A DNA stretch of 64,000 nucleotides from Phoma sp. XZ068 (taxonomy: Eukaryota; Ascomycota; Dothideomycetes; Pleosporales; Didymellaceae): assembly GCA_004835665.1 (NCBI GenBank), contig RBKR01000015.1, positions 992,001-1,056,000 on the forward strand, given 5' to 3'. Positions within the stretch are counted from its first letter, which is position 1. Each line of letters begins with the position of its first letter. Shown one piece after another: positions 1-13,080 of this stretch. Made by a program: the position numbers and the translations under genes. The notes under the pieces were generated by a model that was given only the letters and a program-made list of their open reading frames with translations, was not told the DNA's origin and made no database searches.

Positions 1-770
1 AGAATAAATATAAACTTTATATACTTGCTTATACTTTTTATAGGTTAAATACTTTTTTACTATAATCTCTCTAAAGGACTTAACAAATTTATATAGGTAG
101 TAATAGCAGGCTAAACTTAACTTAGTAGAATATTTAGGTATTATTAAGAGGATATACTATTAAATAAGGAGGGGCCTATATTATATAAACTAAGCTTAAG
201 AGACTAAGCTAAGATAAGAAGGGGATAGTATTATAATTCTAGAGAATACTAAATAAAGGTTAATAATTATAGGCTAAGTATAGTATAGTTAAACTATATA
301 AGAGAAAGTATTATAAGTAAGCATAAATAATAAATATTATTAGTTACTACTTAGGTAATAACATAAAGTTATATATATAATTAGTCTTAGTATAATTAGT
401 ATAATTAGTAATTAGTATAATTAATAATTAGTATAATTAGTAGCTATTATAATACTAAGCACTATATATATCTCCTTAGTATATAGTATATAGAAATACA
501 ACCCTTATAGTTTATATTTAACCTAATTAATATACTTTATTATTAGAATCTCTACCTATATATTAAGACAGACAGATTAACTATCTATACTCCTTATTAT
601 AATTTAACTTTTAAGATAAATAGTCTACTCTATACTACTTATTATTACCTATAGTTACTATAGTGTTTTACTAAGTATCTATACCCTTTATAATCTACTA
701 TATATCTATTTATTCTAGAGAACTAACTTTAGAAGTATTTACAAGCTTTGCTTAGGATATAACTTTAATA
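1..770 (+). mobile_element. Ty3/Gypsy retrotransposon Gypsy-A copy 1, 3' end only
   Basis: Positions 1-228 match the internal 3' end of the complete Gypsy-A copy (about 10205-10436), including the purine-rich tract just before the LTR, and 229-770 match its 3' LTR. The element therefore runs off the left edge of the window and only its last part is visible. Nearly all differences from the complete copy are C-to-T or G-to-A, so this copy is more strongly RIP-ed. The reverse strand of about 1-170 carries the start of the antisense reading frame described for the other copies. The expected left target duplication lies outside the window; its right partner should be ATAAG at 771-775. Confidence 0.85.
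229..770 (+). repeat. 3' LTR of Gypsy-A copy 1
   Basis: About 542 bp, colinear with the 540-bp LTRs at 3989-4528 and 10437-10976. The canonical TG...CA ends are changed to TA...TA, as RIP would do. It contains the same tandem AATTAGTATAATTAGT-type stretch in its middle (about 380-440). Confidence 0.85.
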
Positions 771-2410
771 ATAAGCTTTAATATATATAATTACTATACC
801 TAGAAGATTTATAGTAAGAGTAATTTAGGATAGTATAGGATAATATACTACTTTCTTATTTAGCAACTTATCTATAGCAACTTAACATACTAGCTCTACT
901 ATACTATAATTTAATTAGAAATAAACTTTATCTCTTACCTATACTATACTAAGTATACTAAAGTAGGTAATACTACTACTTTTAGGTATATTAACTATAA
1001 CCTAATAGATACTATTATAAGTAGTAAAAGGGCAAATATAATCTAGAAATCTATATTATTTAATAATAAGGATAAAGAGAATTATACTAAGGCTCTAGCT
1101 AGGTTCTATACTAAGGTTAAAGAATACCTAGAGTAGTACACTAAGAAGAGTATTACTTAATAAAATAGGTATATTAAGAAGTAGGATAATAAGTAAGACT
1201 TTCTTCTAGAAATTACTAAATAATTAGATATTAAATAGAAGTAGTATATCTATAAATATAGAGATATTTATATCTTATACCCCCTATTACTCTATAGATT
1301 AATAGGGCTAGTAACTAAGACTAAAAAGACTATCTTACTATAGTTTATACTTATAAGTAAAGATAGAGAGATAATAGAGAACTCTAATATAGAATCTTAC
1401 TTATAGCTTATAGTAGTATACTAGTAACTTTAAAGTGCCTCTACCTTACTCTCTAGCTATAGAAATAAGTTTAGAAGAGTACTATTCTATTTTCTAGCTA
1501 ATATTCTACTAGTCTTTAAATCTATAATATCTTGCACTATCTACTACTAAGAACTATATAATTTACCTATAGTTATAGGAGAAATTAACCTAATACTAAA
1601 TAAGATAGATCTATAATAATTAAATAAGTACCTTAGAGAAACCTATATAGCTAATATTATAATAGTTAAGAACTACTAGGTATAGGTAATAGATATAGAG
1701 AAAGCAGTATATATAGTAGATAAGAAGTTAGGTATACTTTATTACTTATATATTATAACTAAGAGTAACTACTCTATTAATAATAAATCTTATAATATAT
1801 AGAATAGACAGTATAAATAAATAGATAGTATAACTTAGATATTTATAGGCTACTCCTAGACCTAGAAGGATATACTAACTATTCTTATCTATGCAATAAT
1901 AGAAGAGGTAGAATATAGGTATATTAGAACTTAGTTACTATAAGCTTTAGAAATACCTAATCTAGGTTACTCTTATTCTAAGAGTAGACTTTATTAATAC
2001 CTTACTTACTAAGGTAGTATAGACTCTATAGAAGAAGATATTTAGGGTTTTCTTATATAGATAGGCACTATAAGAAGAGTATAACTTTAGAGGTAGTACT
2101 TAATAGAGCTAAGCTCTTAAAAATAAGAGGTTTATACTAGAGTATAAAGTAGCTACTATAGTAGGTACTAGAAGTGCTTAGTAACTAGCTTAAATTAGTA
2201 GTCTAGTTAGTATTAGATTAGTAGTTCTTAAGTAATAGACAGATAGACAATATATAATATAAATTAATATTATAATAACTATTATTTACTACTATCTTGC
2301 TATAATAGATTCTTAACTATTCTAACTCTTCTATTCTACTTAGTGCTGCTAGGTTTAACAAGTAACTATACTAGGTGTGCTTCTCTACTACTAGCACACT
2401 AGAAAGTATA
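771..2410 (+). other. Unidentified RIP-ed segment with a ghost reading frame
   Basis: This A+T-rich stretch matches none of the repeat families in the window. From about 1010 to 2190 the plus strand can be read with most interruptions being TAA or TAG at places where CAA, CAG or TGG would be expected after RIP. The conceptual protein is rich in Gln, Arg, Thr and Leu and has no motif I recognise. The segment ends near 2410, where it abuts a minus-strand Gypsy relic. It is probably another repeat, perhaps the coding part of an unrecognised transposon, but its ends are not defined. Confidence 0.4.
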
Positions 2411-2932
2411 CTATTCTTCTCTTTAACTCTTACTTTATACTCTATAGAGTATTTAGTATTTATAGAGTTAACTACTCTATCTTAGTATATTTTATTTAAA
2501 AAAAACTATTACTAATCTTCTTTTTATCTACTAGTTATATTATAAACTATATAGGTTTTAATATAGTTATACTATATTTATATTTAAATAAAAGCTTAGA
2601 TATCTTCTAATTAATTTTTATATTATACTTCTATAACTAGAGAATTCTTAATATAATATTAAAGATAGCTATTCTAAAGATATTAAGTATAAATACTCTC
2701 TTATAGTTTTCTAACTTTAATAGTATATTAGTCTTATAAGTAACTATAAAGTTATTTAGTATTAACTACCTATTAGCTACTCTAAGAATATAAGTAATCT
2801 CTTTTCTATATAGCTAGAGTCTAGCTTATTTTACTATAGCTTTTAAGGTATAGCTACTCTCTACTTCTAAGTCTAATATTACTATAAATCTTTATCTATT
2901 AATAAAGATTAGTAGTTTAGTAAGTAAGTTTA
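2411..2932 (-). mobile_element. Gypsy relic, protease/early pol segment
   Basis: Colinear with 52093-52612 of the minus-strand Gypsy-A copy 3, but heavily RIP-ed and without an open frame. It covers the region between the gag zinc knuckle and the reverse transcriptase. At 2932 the match stops; it resumes near 12856, so about 9.9 kb of other sequence has been inserted here. Confidence 0.7.
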
Positions 2933-2969
2933 AAGTATAGTAATAAGTATTTACTAACTAGAACCTCTA

Positions 2970-3411
2970 ACTCTTTAAAGAACTACTATAAATAAAGTAG
3001 AAATAACTATATAGTTCTATTATATAAATACTTATTAATAAGTATAGTATAATATACTTATTTATAAGTACCCTCTTATATCCTATTAGAATAACTCTAG
3101 TTACTTATCTATTAATACCTTTATCTTCTTAGTATATAGTATATAGAAATATAACTCTTATAGTTTATATTTAACTTAATTAATATACTTTATTATTAGA
3201 ATCTCTACTTATATATTAAAATATATAGATTAACTATCTATACTTTTTACTATAACCTAACTTTTAAGATAAATAGTCTACTCTATACTACTTAATATTA
3301 CTTATAGTTACTATAGTATTTTAATAAGTATTTATACCCTTAATAATCTACTTTATATTTATTTCTTCTAGAGAACTAACTCTAGAAGTATTTATAAGCT
3401 TTACTTAGAAT
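2970..3411 (+). repeat. LTR-like sequence in plus orientation (inverted partner of 12340-12855)
   Basis: The last about 280 bp match the Gypsy-A LTR 3' part in plus orientation. The first about 160 bp are a different, faster-changing U3-like part that matches the reverse complement of 12643-12855. Both copies carry the short motif ACTTATTAATAAGT. The sequence following it (from 3412) belongs to a minus-oriented element body, so this LTR is in the wrong orientation for a normal LTR element. Confidence 0.65.
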
Positions 3412-3988
3412 AGAACCTTAATAGTAGGCTTATATATACTTAGTTTCTATTTTCTATATAGCTTATAAGAGTATAGAGTACTTCTTACTATTATATTATA
3501 GGTATTTCTTAAGTAGTTCTAGAGTAAGCTGTCTATAGATAGTATTATATAACTTATTATTACTTTACCTACTATTCTTATTATACTTTTATATTATTAG
3601 CTTATTCTTATAATCTAAAGTCTATATAGTATAAGATTTATAATATAGTATCTTAGGCCTATTATAGATTTCTAGAATTCTAAGTATAGTCTTATATATA
3701 TATTCTAGCTTAGAGTCTATAAGAAGTTATCTAATTTCTTTAGTAAGAATTCTCTATTTACTAGTATCTATATCTTTATTATATAAAGTATAGGTAATAG
3801 TATTAATCTATTAGAAGACTATATTTTTTAAATAATAGTTCTTAGTAAAGTGTCCTAGTTTACTATAATTATAGTAGTTTCTACTCTTATTTCTATTATT
3901 ATATCTTTTATATTTTTAATTTTAATATAGTATAGTAGTAAGTCCTTTATAGATAGTAGATAAGTCTATTACCTTAGATCTATAGTAT
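3412..3988 (-). mobile_element. Gypsy relic, gag-side segment (left part)
   Basis: Colinear with 53240-53810 of Gypsy-A copy 3 and therefore minus-oriented. The zinc-knuckle region lies here but is damaged. It is interrupted at 3988 by insertion of the complete Gypsy-A copy 2 and continues at 10977. Confidence 0.75.
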
Positions 3989-4528
3989 TATTATAATCCT
4001 AGAGAACACTAAACAAGGTTAACAATTATAGGCTAAGTGCGGCACAGTTAAACTATACAGAAGAAAGTATTATAAGTAAGCATAAATAACAAGTGTTATT
4101 AGTTACTACTTAGGTAATAATATAAAGTTATATGTATAATTAGTCTTGGCATAATTAGTGTAATTAGTAATTAGTATAATTAATAATTAGTATAATTAGT
4201 AGCTATCACAATACTAAGCACTATATATATCTCTTTAGTATATAGCACTTAGGAACACAACCTTTATAGTTTGTATTTAACCTAATTAATATACTTTGTT
4301 ATTAAAACTCTACCTACACGTTAAGACAGACAGATTAACTATCTATACTCCTTACTATAATTTAACTTTTAAGATAAATAGTCTACTCTATACTACTTAT
4401 TATTACCTATAGTTGCTATAGTGTTTTACTAAGCAGCTATACCTTCTATAATCTACTATATATCTATTTATCCTAGAGAACTAACCTTAGAAGTATTTAT
4501 AAGCTTTGCTTAGGATATAACCTTAATA
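3989..4528 (+). repeat. 5' LTR of Gypsy-A copy 2
   Basis: 540 bp, nearly identical to 10437-10976. Its ends read TA...TA where the 3' LTR still shows TG...CA, consistent with RIP transitions. Confidence 0.92.
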
Positions 4529-4569
4529 TTTTAAACACCCTAAAATAAGTAATATATTAGAAGATTACG

Positions 4570-7500
4570 TTATTAACAGCACCCCTGCTATAACTAATAC
4601 AGGACTAGTAAGTTACAGACTTAAGGTTGCTAAACTAGACCTTTACTATAGAGATTAATTTAAGCTTAAGGACTAGCTGCTTTAGTTTAACCTTTTCTTT
4701 ACCTTCTAAGGTGCAACTATTAATAAGGATTAGAAGGTTAAACTAGTAGCTTCCTATATATAAGGCAATATATTTAAATAGATTAAGCCCTTTATACAGA
4801 ACAAGATAATTAATACTATATCTCTTAAAGATAATATATAGCTTAATAATTTTAGATACTTTAAAGATAAGATCTAATAGATCTTTAGAGTCTCTAATGC
4901 ACTAGTTATTACTAGACGCAGTATATAGTATATTTATTAGACTACCTTAGCTGCTAACTATACTGCAGAATTCTAGGCTTTAGCCTGTAATATAGACTAG
5001 GACAATACTATACTAATAATAATATTTTAACAGAGACTAAAGCCTAAGGTTAAGAAGAAACTTATATATACTAGCGTAAAGATTAATACTCTTAACAACC
5101 TTACTAGTAAAGCTATTAATATTAATATTTAACTCTATAAACTTTAACAAGAATTACGCAATAACCTATATACCTAAGTTATAACCTAGTTACCTTAACT
5201 ACTACGCAACTAATAGTGTAGTAATACCTACTGCAGTAGCTGTAGAAATAGTTATTACCCTAATATAGAATATAGAATCTATAGTAATACCTAGAGTAGA
5301 TACTATAGACCTAAGGTAATAGACTTATCTAATATCTATAAGGGACCTACTACTACACTATATTAGAATAAAAAGAATAAAGAATATAATAATAGGAATA
5401 AGAGTAGGAACTGCTATAATTGCAGTAAACTAGGACACTTTACTAAGGACTGTTATTTAAAGAATAAGGTCTTCTAATAGATTAATATTATTACCTATGC
5501 CTTGTATAATAAGGATATAGATACTAGTAAATAGGAAATTCTTACTAAAGAAATTAGACAACTTCTTATAGACCCTAAGCTAGAACACGTATATAAGACT
5601 ATACCTAGAATTCTAGAAATCTATACTAGACCTAAGACACTATATTATAAATCTTATACTACGCAGACTTTAGATTCTAAGGATAAACTAATAACACAGG
5701 AATATAATAAGAATATTAGGCAAGGTAATAATAAATTATATAACACTATCTATAGATAACTTACCCTAGAACTACTTAAGAAATACCTATAATATAATAG
5801 TAAGGAGTATCCTGCGCTCTTATAAGCTATATAGAAAATAGAAGCTAAGTATATATAAGCCTACCTCTTATATAACCCTAACACCTTAAGCTAATTTAAA
5901 TAATAACTAATAAATAGTATACTACAGAATAAAGATTAGGCTAAAGAAATGTTCTAGGAATAAGCAGAACAAAACTATATAACAGTAGCTAAGCTTAAAT
6001 GCTAGAATTGCAACATACTATAGAAAGATAAACTAGACTTTACTTAACTAGTAATTACCCTATAAATATAAATAGCTATATTATATAAAATTAACAAATA
6101 AAACCTATTTTACTATAAAATATTATAGGAGCAATACCTATATAATAGGTGCAAAGAACATTATAATAAGAAAGTTAGATACTAAACATTCCCTGTTAAC
6201 ATATAATAATATAAGAAGAAATAGTATTAGTATATACAAGTATAATACTTAGATTACTTATTTAATAAGCGTGTATAATTATACTTTCTAGGGTATGCAC
6301 GCCCTAAAGATATTCTAGATATATAGATAATTATTAATAAAGCCTATAAAGAATATTAGTAGTAGCTATGTATAAATAAGAAATGCATATGCTATACTAG
6401 TAAGAAGAAAGTCTATAGATTTAGACTAGAGTAGTATTTTTTAGGCCTACGCTAACTAGCTCCTAGTATAAGACTATTAATGCTATTAGAGTAAACTTAC
6501 TTACTAAACTACTAATCTTTATTAATAGATAAAGATTTATAGTAATATTAGACTTAGAAGTAGAGGGTAGCGATATCTTAGAAAACGCAGTAAAATAAGC
6601 TAGACTCTAGTTGCGCAGAAAAGAGATTACCTATGTTCTTAGAGTAGCTAACAGGCAGTTAATACTAGATAACTTTATAGTTACTTATAAGACTAACACG
6701 CTATTAAAGTTAGGAAACTATAAGGAGGTATTTACCCTTAATATCTTTAGAATAGCTATCTATAATATTATATTAGGAATCCCCTAGTTATAAAAGTATA
6801 ACCTAAGAATTAATTAGAAGATGTCTAAGCTTTTGTTTAGATATAGATGCAGCACTACTATATTAAGACCTATATAGTTTATAATATAACTAGTAGATAA
6901 GAAGAAGATTAGTAATATCTCTTTAAATAAGACGTGCTAAGATAGAGTAGTTAACTCTATAGACGCTAAACGCCCTATAGGTTATAAAGTAAGAGTTAAA
7001 GAGAAGAATAGTATACCTTCTAATATTCTAGATAAATATAAGAGTTATAAAGAACTCTTCTATAATAAGAAGACTATAAAGGCATTACTATAGTATAAAC
7101 CCTAGGATTATAAGATTAAGCTCTAGGAAGGAAAGACACTAACTTTTAGGCTAATATATAGACTATTAGAAAAGGAACTCTAAGTACTTTATAAGTATAT
7201 TAATAAGAACCTTAAGAAGGGATTTATTAGACAATTAGAATTACTTATAGGATACCCTATTCTCTTTATACTAAAAAAAGATAGCAGTAACTAACTATAT
7301 ATTAACTATTAGAAACTTAATAATATTACTATAAAAAATAGGTACTCTTTACTAAATATATCTAAGTTATAAGATTACTTAGCTAGAGTATAATACTTTA
7401 CTGCGCTAGACCTATAAGAAGTATATAACTTTATATATATAAAGGAAGGTAAGGAATAGAAGATAGCGTTTAGAACCTATTATAGTCTTTATAAGTATAT

Positions 7501-9880
7501 AGTTATACTATTTAGGCTAACTAACGCACTAGCTATATATTAGGAACTAGTTAATAACATGCTAAGGGCATACCTAGACAGAATAGTAGTAGCTTACCTT
7601 AATAATATCTTAGTATACTTAAAGACACTAAGAGAATATATTATATATATAAAAGAAGTTCTTAACTGCTTAGAATAAGCAGACCTCTAACTTAAACTAG
7701 AGAAGTGTAAATAGTATAAGGAAGAAGTAGAATTCCTTGGCTATATTATAAGAAGATATAGAGTTAAGATAAGTAAAAAGAAAATATAGGTTGTTAAAGA
7801 CTAGCCAACCCTAATAACAGTTAAAGGAATTTAAGAATTCCTTAAGTTTATTAACTTTAACTAATGCTTTATTAAGGACTACTCTAAGAAAGCTCTGCTG
7901 CTTATAAAGCTTATATATAAGGATATACTATTCTATTAAAAGTAGGAACAGGAAGATATATTCTAATTACTTAAGTAAGTATATATTAAGCTACTAATAT
8001 TAGTTATATTTAGAAGCAATAAACTACTATAAATTAAAACTAATGCCTTAGGATTAGTATTAGGAGTATGCGCATTATAGGAATAAGATAGCAAATAGCA
8101 CCTAATTGCCTATTACTTAAGAAAGTTTTCTAGACTAGAAGAATAGTATAATGTTTATAACAAGGAACTAATAGTAATTATAGACGTACTAAAGCACTAG
8201 CAAATCTACACAGAAAGCTACTTAGAACTTACTATCTTTATAGATTATAAGAACCTAGTATACTTTACTATAACTAAGAAGCTTAATAGCTAATAGGTAT
8301 AATAGTTAGAATTCCTAGAGTAATATAAGTTTAAGATAATATATACCTTAGAAAAAGACAACGCAAGAGCTAATGTACTAAGTTAACAATATAATCTTAT
8401 AGAAAAAAAAATAATTAAGGAACACGCTATTCTATAGATATATAAGGATAGATTACTAGGACTATCTTAGTAGCTTAATAATATAATACAAGTTTAATAG
8501 GAACAGTGTATACCTATAATAGTACTAGAGGAACTCTAAATAGAAATTATTATATAATACTATAATAACCTACTTTACAGACACCCTAGTATAATATAAA
8601 TAATAGAACTTATTAGACAACACTATAAGTTTAGCTATATAAAAGACAAGGTTACTAAATTTATTAAGAACTATGTTAATTATTAACAAAACAAGTATAG
8701 TACTTATGCAAAATATAGAGAGATATAAGCAATAGAGCTACCTATAGTACTATAGACAAATATTATAATAAATTTTATTATACAACTACTAATCTTTAAG
8801 GACCCTATTATAGGATATGCCTATAACTTAATCTTTATTATAGTAGATAGGTTTACTAAAGTAGTAGAAATAATACTATTTTAGTATAGTTACACTGCAG
8901 AGTAGCTTGTATAAGTATTTCTAGATAGAATTATCTGTTATTATAGTATACTAGAATTAATTATTAGCAATAGAGACAAGCTCTTTATATTAAACTATTA
9001 GACTATACTTATAGTAGCTATTAGTACTAAGAAAAAGCTATTAACTATATACTACCTGCAGACAGATAGACAAACAGAAAGAATAAATTAAACTATAGAA
9101 ATATACTTAAGAATATATAGCAACTAGGAGTAAGACAACTAGGTTTTACTATTACCTATAGTATAGATTATATATAATAATAAACTATTAGAAGTAATAA
9201 GTATAATACTGTTCTTTATAAATTATAGAAGACACCTAAATCTCTTTATAAGATCTCTTAATAGTAATATCTAAATAGATTTAGCAATAACCTTAGTATA
9301 AAAACTAAAGGAAGTATATTAGAAATTGCTTAAAAATATTAATAAAGCTTAATAATAAGAAATCTCTTATATTAATTAGAAAAGAAAAAAGGCACCTTAG
9401 CTAAAAGAGGGGGATAAAGTCTATCTCCTTATAAAAAACTTATAAACACAAAGACTAATAAAGAAACTAGATTATATTAAGGTTAGACTATTTTTTATCT
9501 CTAGGTAAATTAGTCCTATAAACTATTAACTTAAACTACTATAGGATGCTAGAATATACTCTATATTCTATATATTACTATTAGAACTAGCAGACTCTAA
9601 TATACTAATCTAGAAGGACTTCTACTACTAGAGTAAGGAAGAGACTAAGTAGGAAGTTAAGAAAATAATATAACACTAAAAGAAAGGATGTAAGGATAAA
9701 TACCTAGTTAAGTAGTTAGAATACCCTAACTTAGAAAATATATAAGAACCTTCTATAAACCTTATAAACTGCTAGCAGCTATTAAAGGGATTTAAGACTA
9801 ATTAGGAAGCGCTATATTAGCTTCCTAAGCCTTAATTAGCTACCCCTTAAAAGCACCCTATATACTAGGTAACAGAGCTA
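4570..9880 (+). pseudogene. Gypsy-A copy 2 gag-pol polyprotein, RIP-inactivated
   Basis: The plus strand reads through gag and pol with interruptions that are nearly all TAA/TAG at expected Gln or Trp codons. A complete CCHC zinc knuckle (Cys-X2-Cys-X4-His-X4-Cys) is at 5412-5453. Reverse transcriptase is recognisable from the stretch equivalent to YRKLNNITIKNRY near 7300. The catalytic box reads Tyr-Leu-Asn-Asn at 7595-7606 instead of Tyr-X-Asp-Asp, a G-to-A change in both Asp codons. RNase H follows (about 8030-8370), then integrase (about 8740-9300) and a chromodomain-like segment containing KYLVKQLEYPN at about 9690-9750. The polyprotein would act in reverse transcription and integration of the element; this copy cannot make it. 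Confidence 0.88.
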
Positions 9881-10349
9881 GGCTAAACCTATCTAAGAAA
9901 CCTTCTAAGAGAATTGTCCCTTCCTCTAGCTCCTACTTAATAATACTCTACTCTTTTACTATAATTGCTTCCTCTATATAATAATCTAGTAAATCTATTT
10001 ATTAACGCAACTGCTCTTTATACGCGCATATAACCTATAACTTTTCTAATGCCTTCTTAGAGGCCTTAAGCGCTTTATTTTACACTTTATAACTTTCTTT
10101 TATCTATGCCTGCAGCTTCTCTTTCTTAGTCTCTAGATATTTAAACTCTAACTATATTATATAAATATTGTAATACTGCCTACGCTTTAAATATTTACTA
10201 TATTTTCTAGAATAAATATAAACTTTGCACACTTGCTTGTGCTTTTTGCAGGTTAAATACTTCTTTACTATAATTTCTCTAAAGAACTTAATAAATTTAT
10301 ATAGGTAGTAACAGTAGGCTAAACTTAACTTAGTAGGATGCTTAGGTAT
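9790..10349 (-). pseudogene. Antisense ghost ORF at the 3' end of Gypsy-A copy 2
   Basis: The reverse strand between the pol end and the 3' LTR carries the same reading frame as the better preserved copy at 48757-49341. The start codon is changed to ATA at 10349-10347. Function is unknown; see the copy 3 entry for residues. It overlaps the end of pol on the opposite strand. Confidence 0.55.
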
Positions 10350-10436
10350 TATTAAGAGGACATACTATTAAACAAGGAGGGGCCTATATTATATAAACTA
10401 AGCTTAAGAGACTAAGCTAAGACAGGAAGGGGATAG

Positions 10437-10976
10437 TGTTATAATCCTAGGGAATACTAAATAAGGTTAATAATTATAGGCTAAGTATAGTATAGTTAAA
10501 CTACACAGGAGAAAGTATTACAAGTAAGTATAAATAATAAGTGTTATTAGTTACTACTTAGGTAATAATATAAAGTTATATATATAATTAGTCTTGGTAT
10601 AATTAGTGTAATTAGTAATTAGTATAATTAATAATTAGTATAATTAGTAGCTATTATAATACTAAGCACTATGCATATCTCTTTAGTATATAGCACTTAG
10701 GAATATAACCCTTATAGTTTGTGTTTAACCTAATTAATATACTTTGTTATTAGAACTCTACCTATATATTAAGATAGATAGATTAACTATCTATACTCCT
10801 TACTGTAACCTAACTTTTAAGATAGACAGTCTACTCTATACTACTTATTATTACCTATAGTTGCTATAGTGTTTTACTAAGCAGCTATACCTTCTATAAT
10901 CTACTGCATATCTGTTTATCCTAGAGAACTAACCTTAGAAGTATTTATAAGCTTTGCTTAGGATATAACCTTAACA
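10437..10976 (+). repeat. 3' LTR of Gypsy-A copy 2
   Basis: 540 bp with intact TG (10437) and CA (10975-10976) ends, preceded by a polypurine tract and followed by the target duplication AGTAT. Confidence 0.93.
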
Positions 10977-12339
10977 AGTATCTACTCTAGGTATTACTAT
11001 AAATTCTATATTCTATATTAAAGTAATAACTATTTTTATAGCTACTATAGTAGGTATTACTACACTATTAGTTATATAGTAGTTAAGGTAACTAGGTTAT
11101 AAATTAAGTATATAGGTTATTATATAATTCTTATTAGAGTTTATAGAGTTAAATATTAATACTAATAGCTTTACTAGTAAGGTTATTAAGAGTATTAATC
11201 TTTATACTAGTATATATAAGTTCCTTCTTAACCTTAGGCTTTAATTTTTATTAAAATATAGTTATTAGTATAGTATTATTCTAATTTATTATTAAAGTTA
11301 TACCTATATAAAGCTTATAATATATTATTCTATTAGTTCTTAGAGATAAGTATAGGTAGAGGTAGAATAGGTTACTAGAGGGTATAGAATAATACCTTAC
11401 TATTATTAAGATATATACTAGAGTAAACTCTAATATATAGATAAGTTACTTAAGAGTATAGAATAATAGCTAGCTTTTATTAGGGGTTAATAATAATATA
11501 TAATATATAGTTGATTATTAAGTTAAATATACTATTCTAAGAATAGTATCTAGAGATATTTATTTATAGCTATAGTACTTTCTTCTTAAATATAGTATTT
11601 AAAAGGGTAGTACTATTTAAGTAAATTAAAAGCTATATAGCTCTTAGTTAATATACTCTAAAGTACCTATACTATAGAATAAGTAAATTAGGCTATAGGC
11701 TTTTCTTTAGTTACTTATATACTAAGAAGTAAGTACTACTACTTTATTTACTAGTTAAATTATTAGAGATACCTCTATACTAGTAGGTCTAATTAGTCTA
11801 GCTAGATTAAGTAGCTAGCTATTTTTATTAGCTAGGTTACTTAAGTATCTATATTTATTAGATTATAATATCTATATTATAGGCTAAAGCTTAGAATTCT
11901 ATAGTATAGTTAGTAGCTAAAGTAGTTTAATAAATATACTAAATATTATATCTAGTAATAACTAGTATATTAGAAACTTTAAAGATTTAGTATATCTTAT
12001 CTTTAAAGTATCTAAAATTATTAAGCTATATATTATCTTTAGTAGATATAGTATTAATTATTTTATTCTATATAAATAGCTTAATTTATTTAAATATATT
12101 ACCTTATATATAAAAGGCTACTAGTTTAACCTTTTAGTTTTTATTAATAGTTATACTTTAGAAGGTAAAGAATAGGTTAAACTAGAGTAGCTAGTTTTCT
12201 AACTTAAATTAATCTCTATAGTAAAAGTCTAGTTTAGTAACCTTAAGTCTATAACTTACTAGTTCTATATTAGTTATAGTAGAGATACTATTAATAATAT
12301 AATCTTCTAATATATTACTTATTTTAAAGGTATTTAAAA
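10977..12339 (-). mobile_element. Gypsy relic, gag and leader segment (right part)
   Basis: Continues the segment broken at 3988 and is colinear with 53810-54577 plus additional sequence of the same family. It runs to the inner edge of a minus-oriented LTR at 12340, so this is the gag/leader end of a minus-strand element. About 11230-11880 does not align simply with copy 3 and may contain a further small insertion. Confidence 0.6.
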
Positions 12340-12855
12340 TATTAAGGTTATATTCTAAGTAAAGCTTATAAATACTTCTAAGGTTAGTTCTCTAGAATAA
12401 ATAAATATATAGTAAATTATATAGAGTATAGATACTTAGTAAAATACTATAGTAACTATAGGTAATAGTTAGTAGTATAGAGTAGACTATATATCTTAAA
12501 AGTTAGATTATAGTAAGAAGTATAGATATTTAATCTATTTATCTTAATATATAAGTAGAGATTCTAATAATAAAGTATATTAATTTAGTTAAAATATAAA
12601 CTATAAGAGTTATATTTTTATATACTATATACTAAGAAGATAGAGGTACTAATAGATAAGTAACTAAAGTTAATATAATATAATATAAGAAAGTGCTTAT
12701 AAACAAGTATATTATACTATACTTTTTAATAAGTACTTTAGTTATATATATTATACTTATTAATAAGCACCCTAGTTATATATATTTTACTTATTAATAA
12801 GTAGTTATATAATAAGACTATATAGATATTCTCTCTTTACTTATAGCAGCTCTTT
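12340..12855 (-). repeat. LTR of the old Gypsy relic, minus orientation
   Basis: The first about 300 bp (12340-12643) match the reverse complement of the Gypsy-A LTR. Beyond that the U3 part differs from Gypsy-A but matches the inverted LTR at 2970-3130, including several repeats of ACTTATTAATAAGT. It is thus a related LTR subfamily and the inverted partner of 2970-3411. Confidence 0.65.
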
Positions 12856-13080
12856 ACTTTAATAGTATTAATAGTCTTATACCTAGAGCTATTTAGTATA
12901 GGCTTAAAAAATACTACTTAGGTCTAAATCTATATACTCTCTTCTTACTAGTATAGTATATATATTTTCTATTTATATATTACTGCTACTAATATTCTTT
13001 ACTAGCTTTATTAATAATTATCTATATATTTAGAATACCTTTAGAGTATATATACTCTAGAAAGTATAGTTATATATAAT
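12856..13080 (-). mobile_element. Gypsy relic, second protease/pol segment
   Basis: Colinear with about 52612-52840 of Gypsy-A copy 3. It directly follows in the element what is seen at 2411-2932, so the two pieces once were adjacent and everything between them was inserted later. Confidence 0.65.

Larger units (their letters stand above)
3989..10976 (+). mobile_element. Complete Ty3/Gypsy chromovirus Gypsy-A copy 2
   Basis: A 6988-bp element with two 540-bp LTRs and a 5-bp target-site duplication AGTAT at 3984-3988 and 10977-10981. The uninterrupted target can be seen at about 53798-53815, where the flanks are continuous. Order inside is gag with a CCHC knuckle, protease, reverse transcriptase, RNase H, integrase and a C-terminal chromodomain, which is the Ty3/Gypsy (Metaviridae) chromovirus order. 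A purine tract precedes the 3' LTR at about 10421-10436. RIP is moderate: many CA and CG dinucleotides survive, so this is one of the younger insertions. No open polyprotein remains. Confidence 0.93.

Noticed and set aside
3989..10976. Tandem short A+T-rich motifs as a CRISPR array or centromere repeat
   Set aside because: Repeated AATTAGT-type stretches are short, irregular and confined to LTRs; RIP explains the composition.
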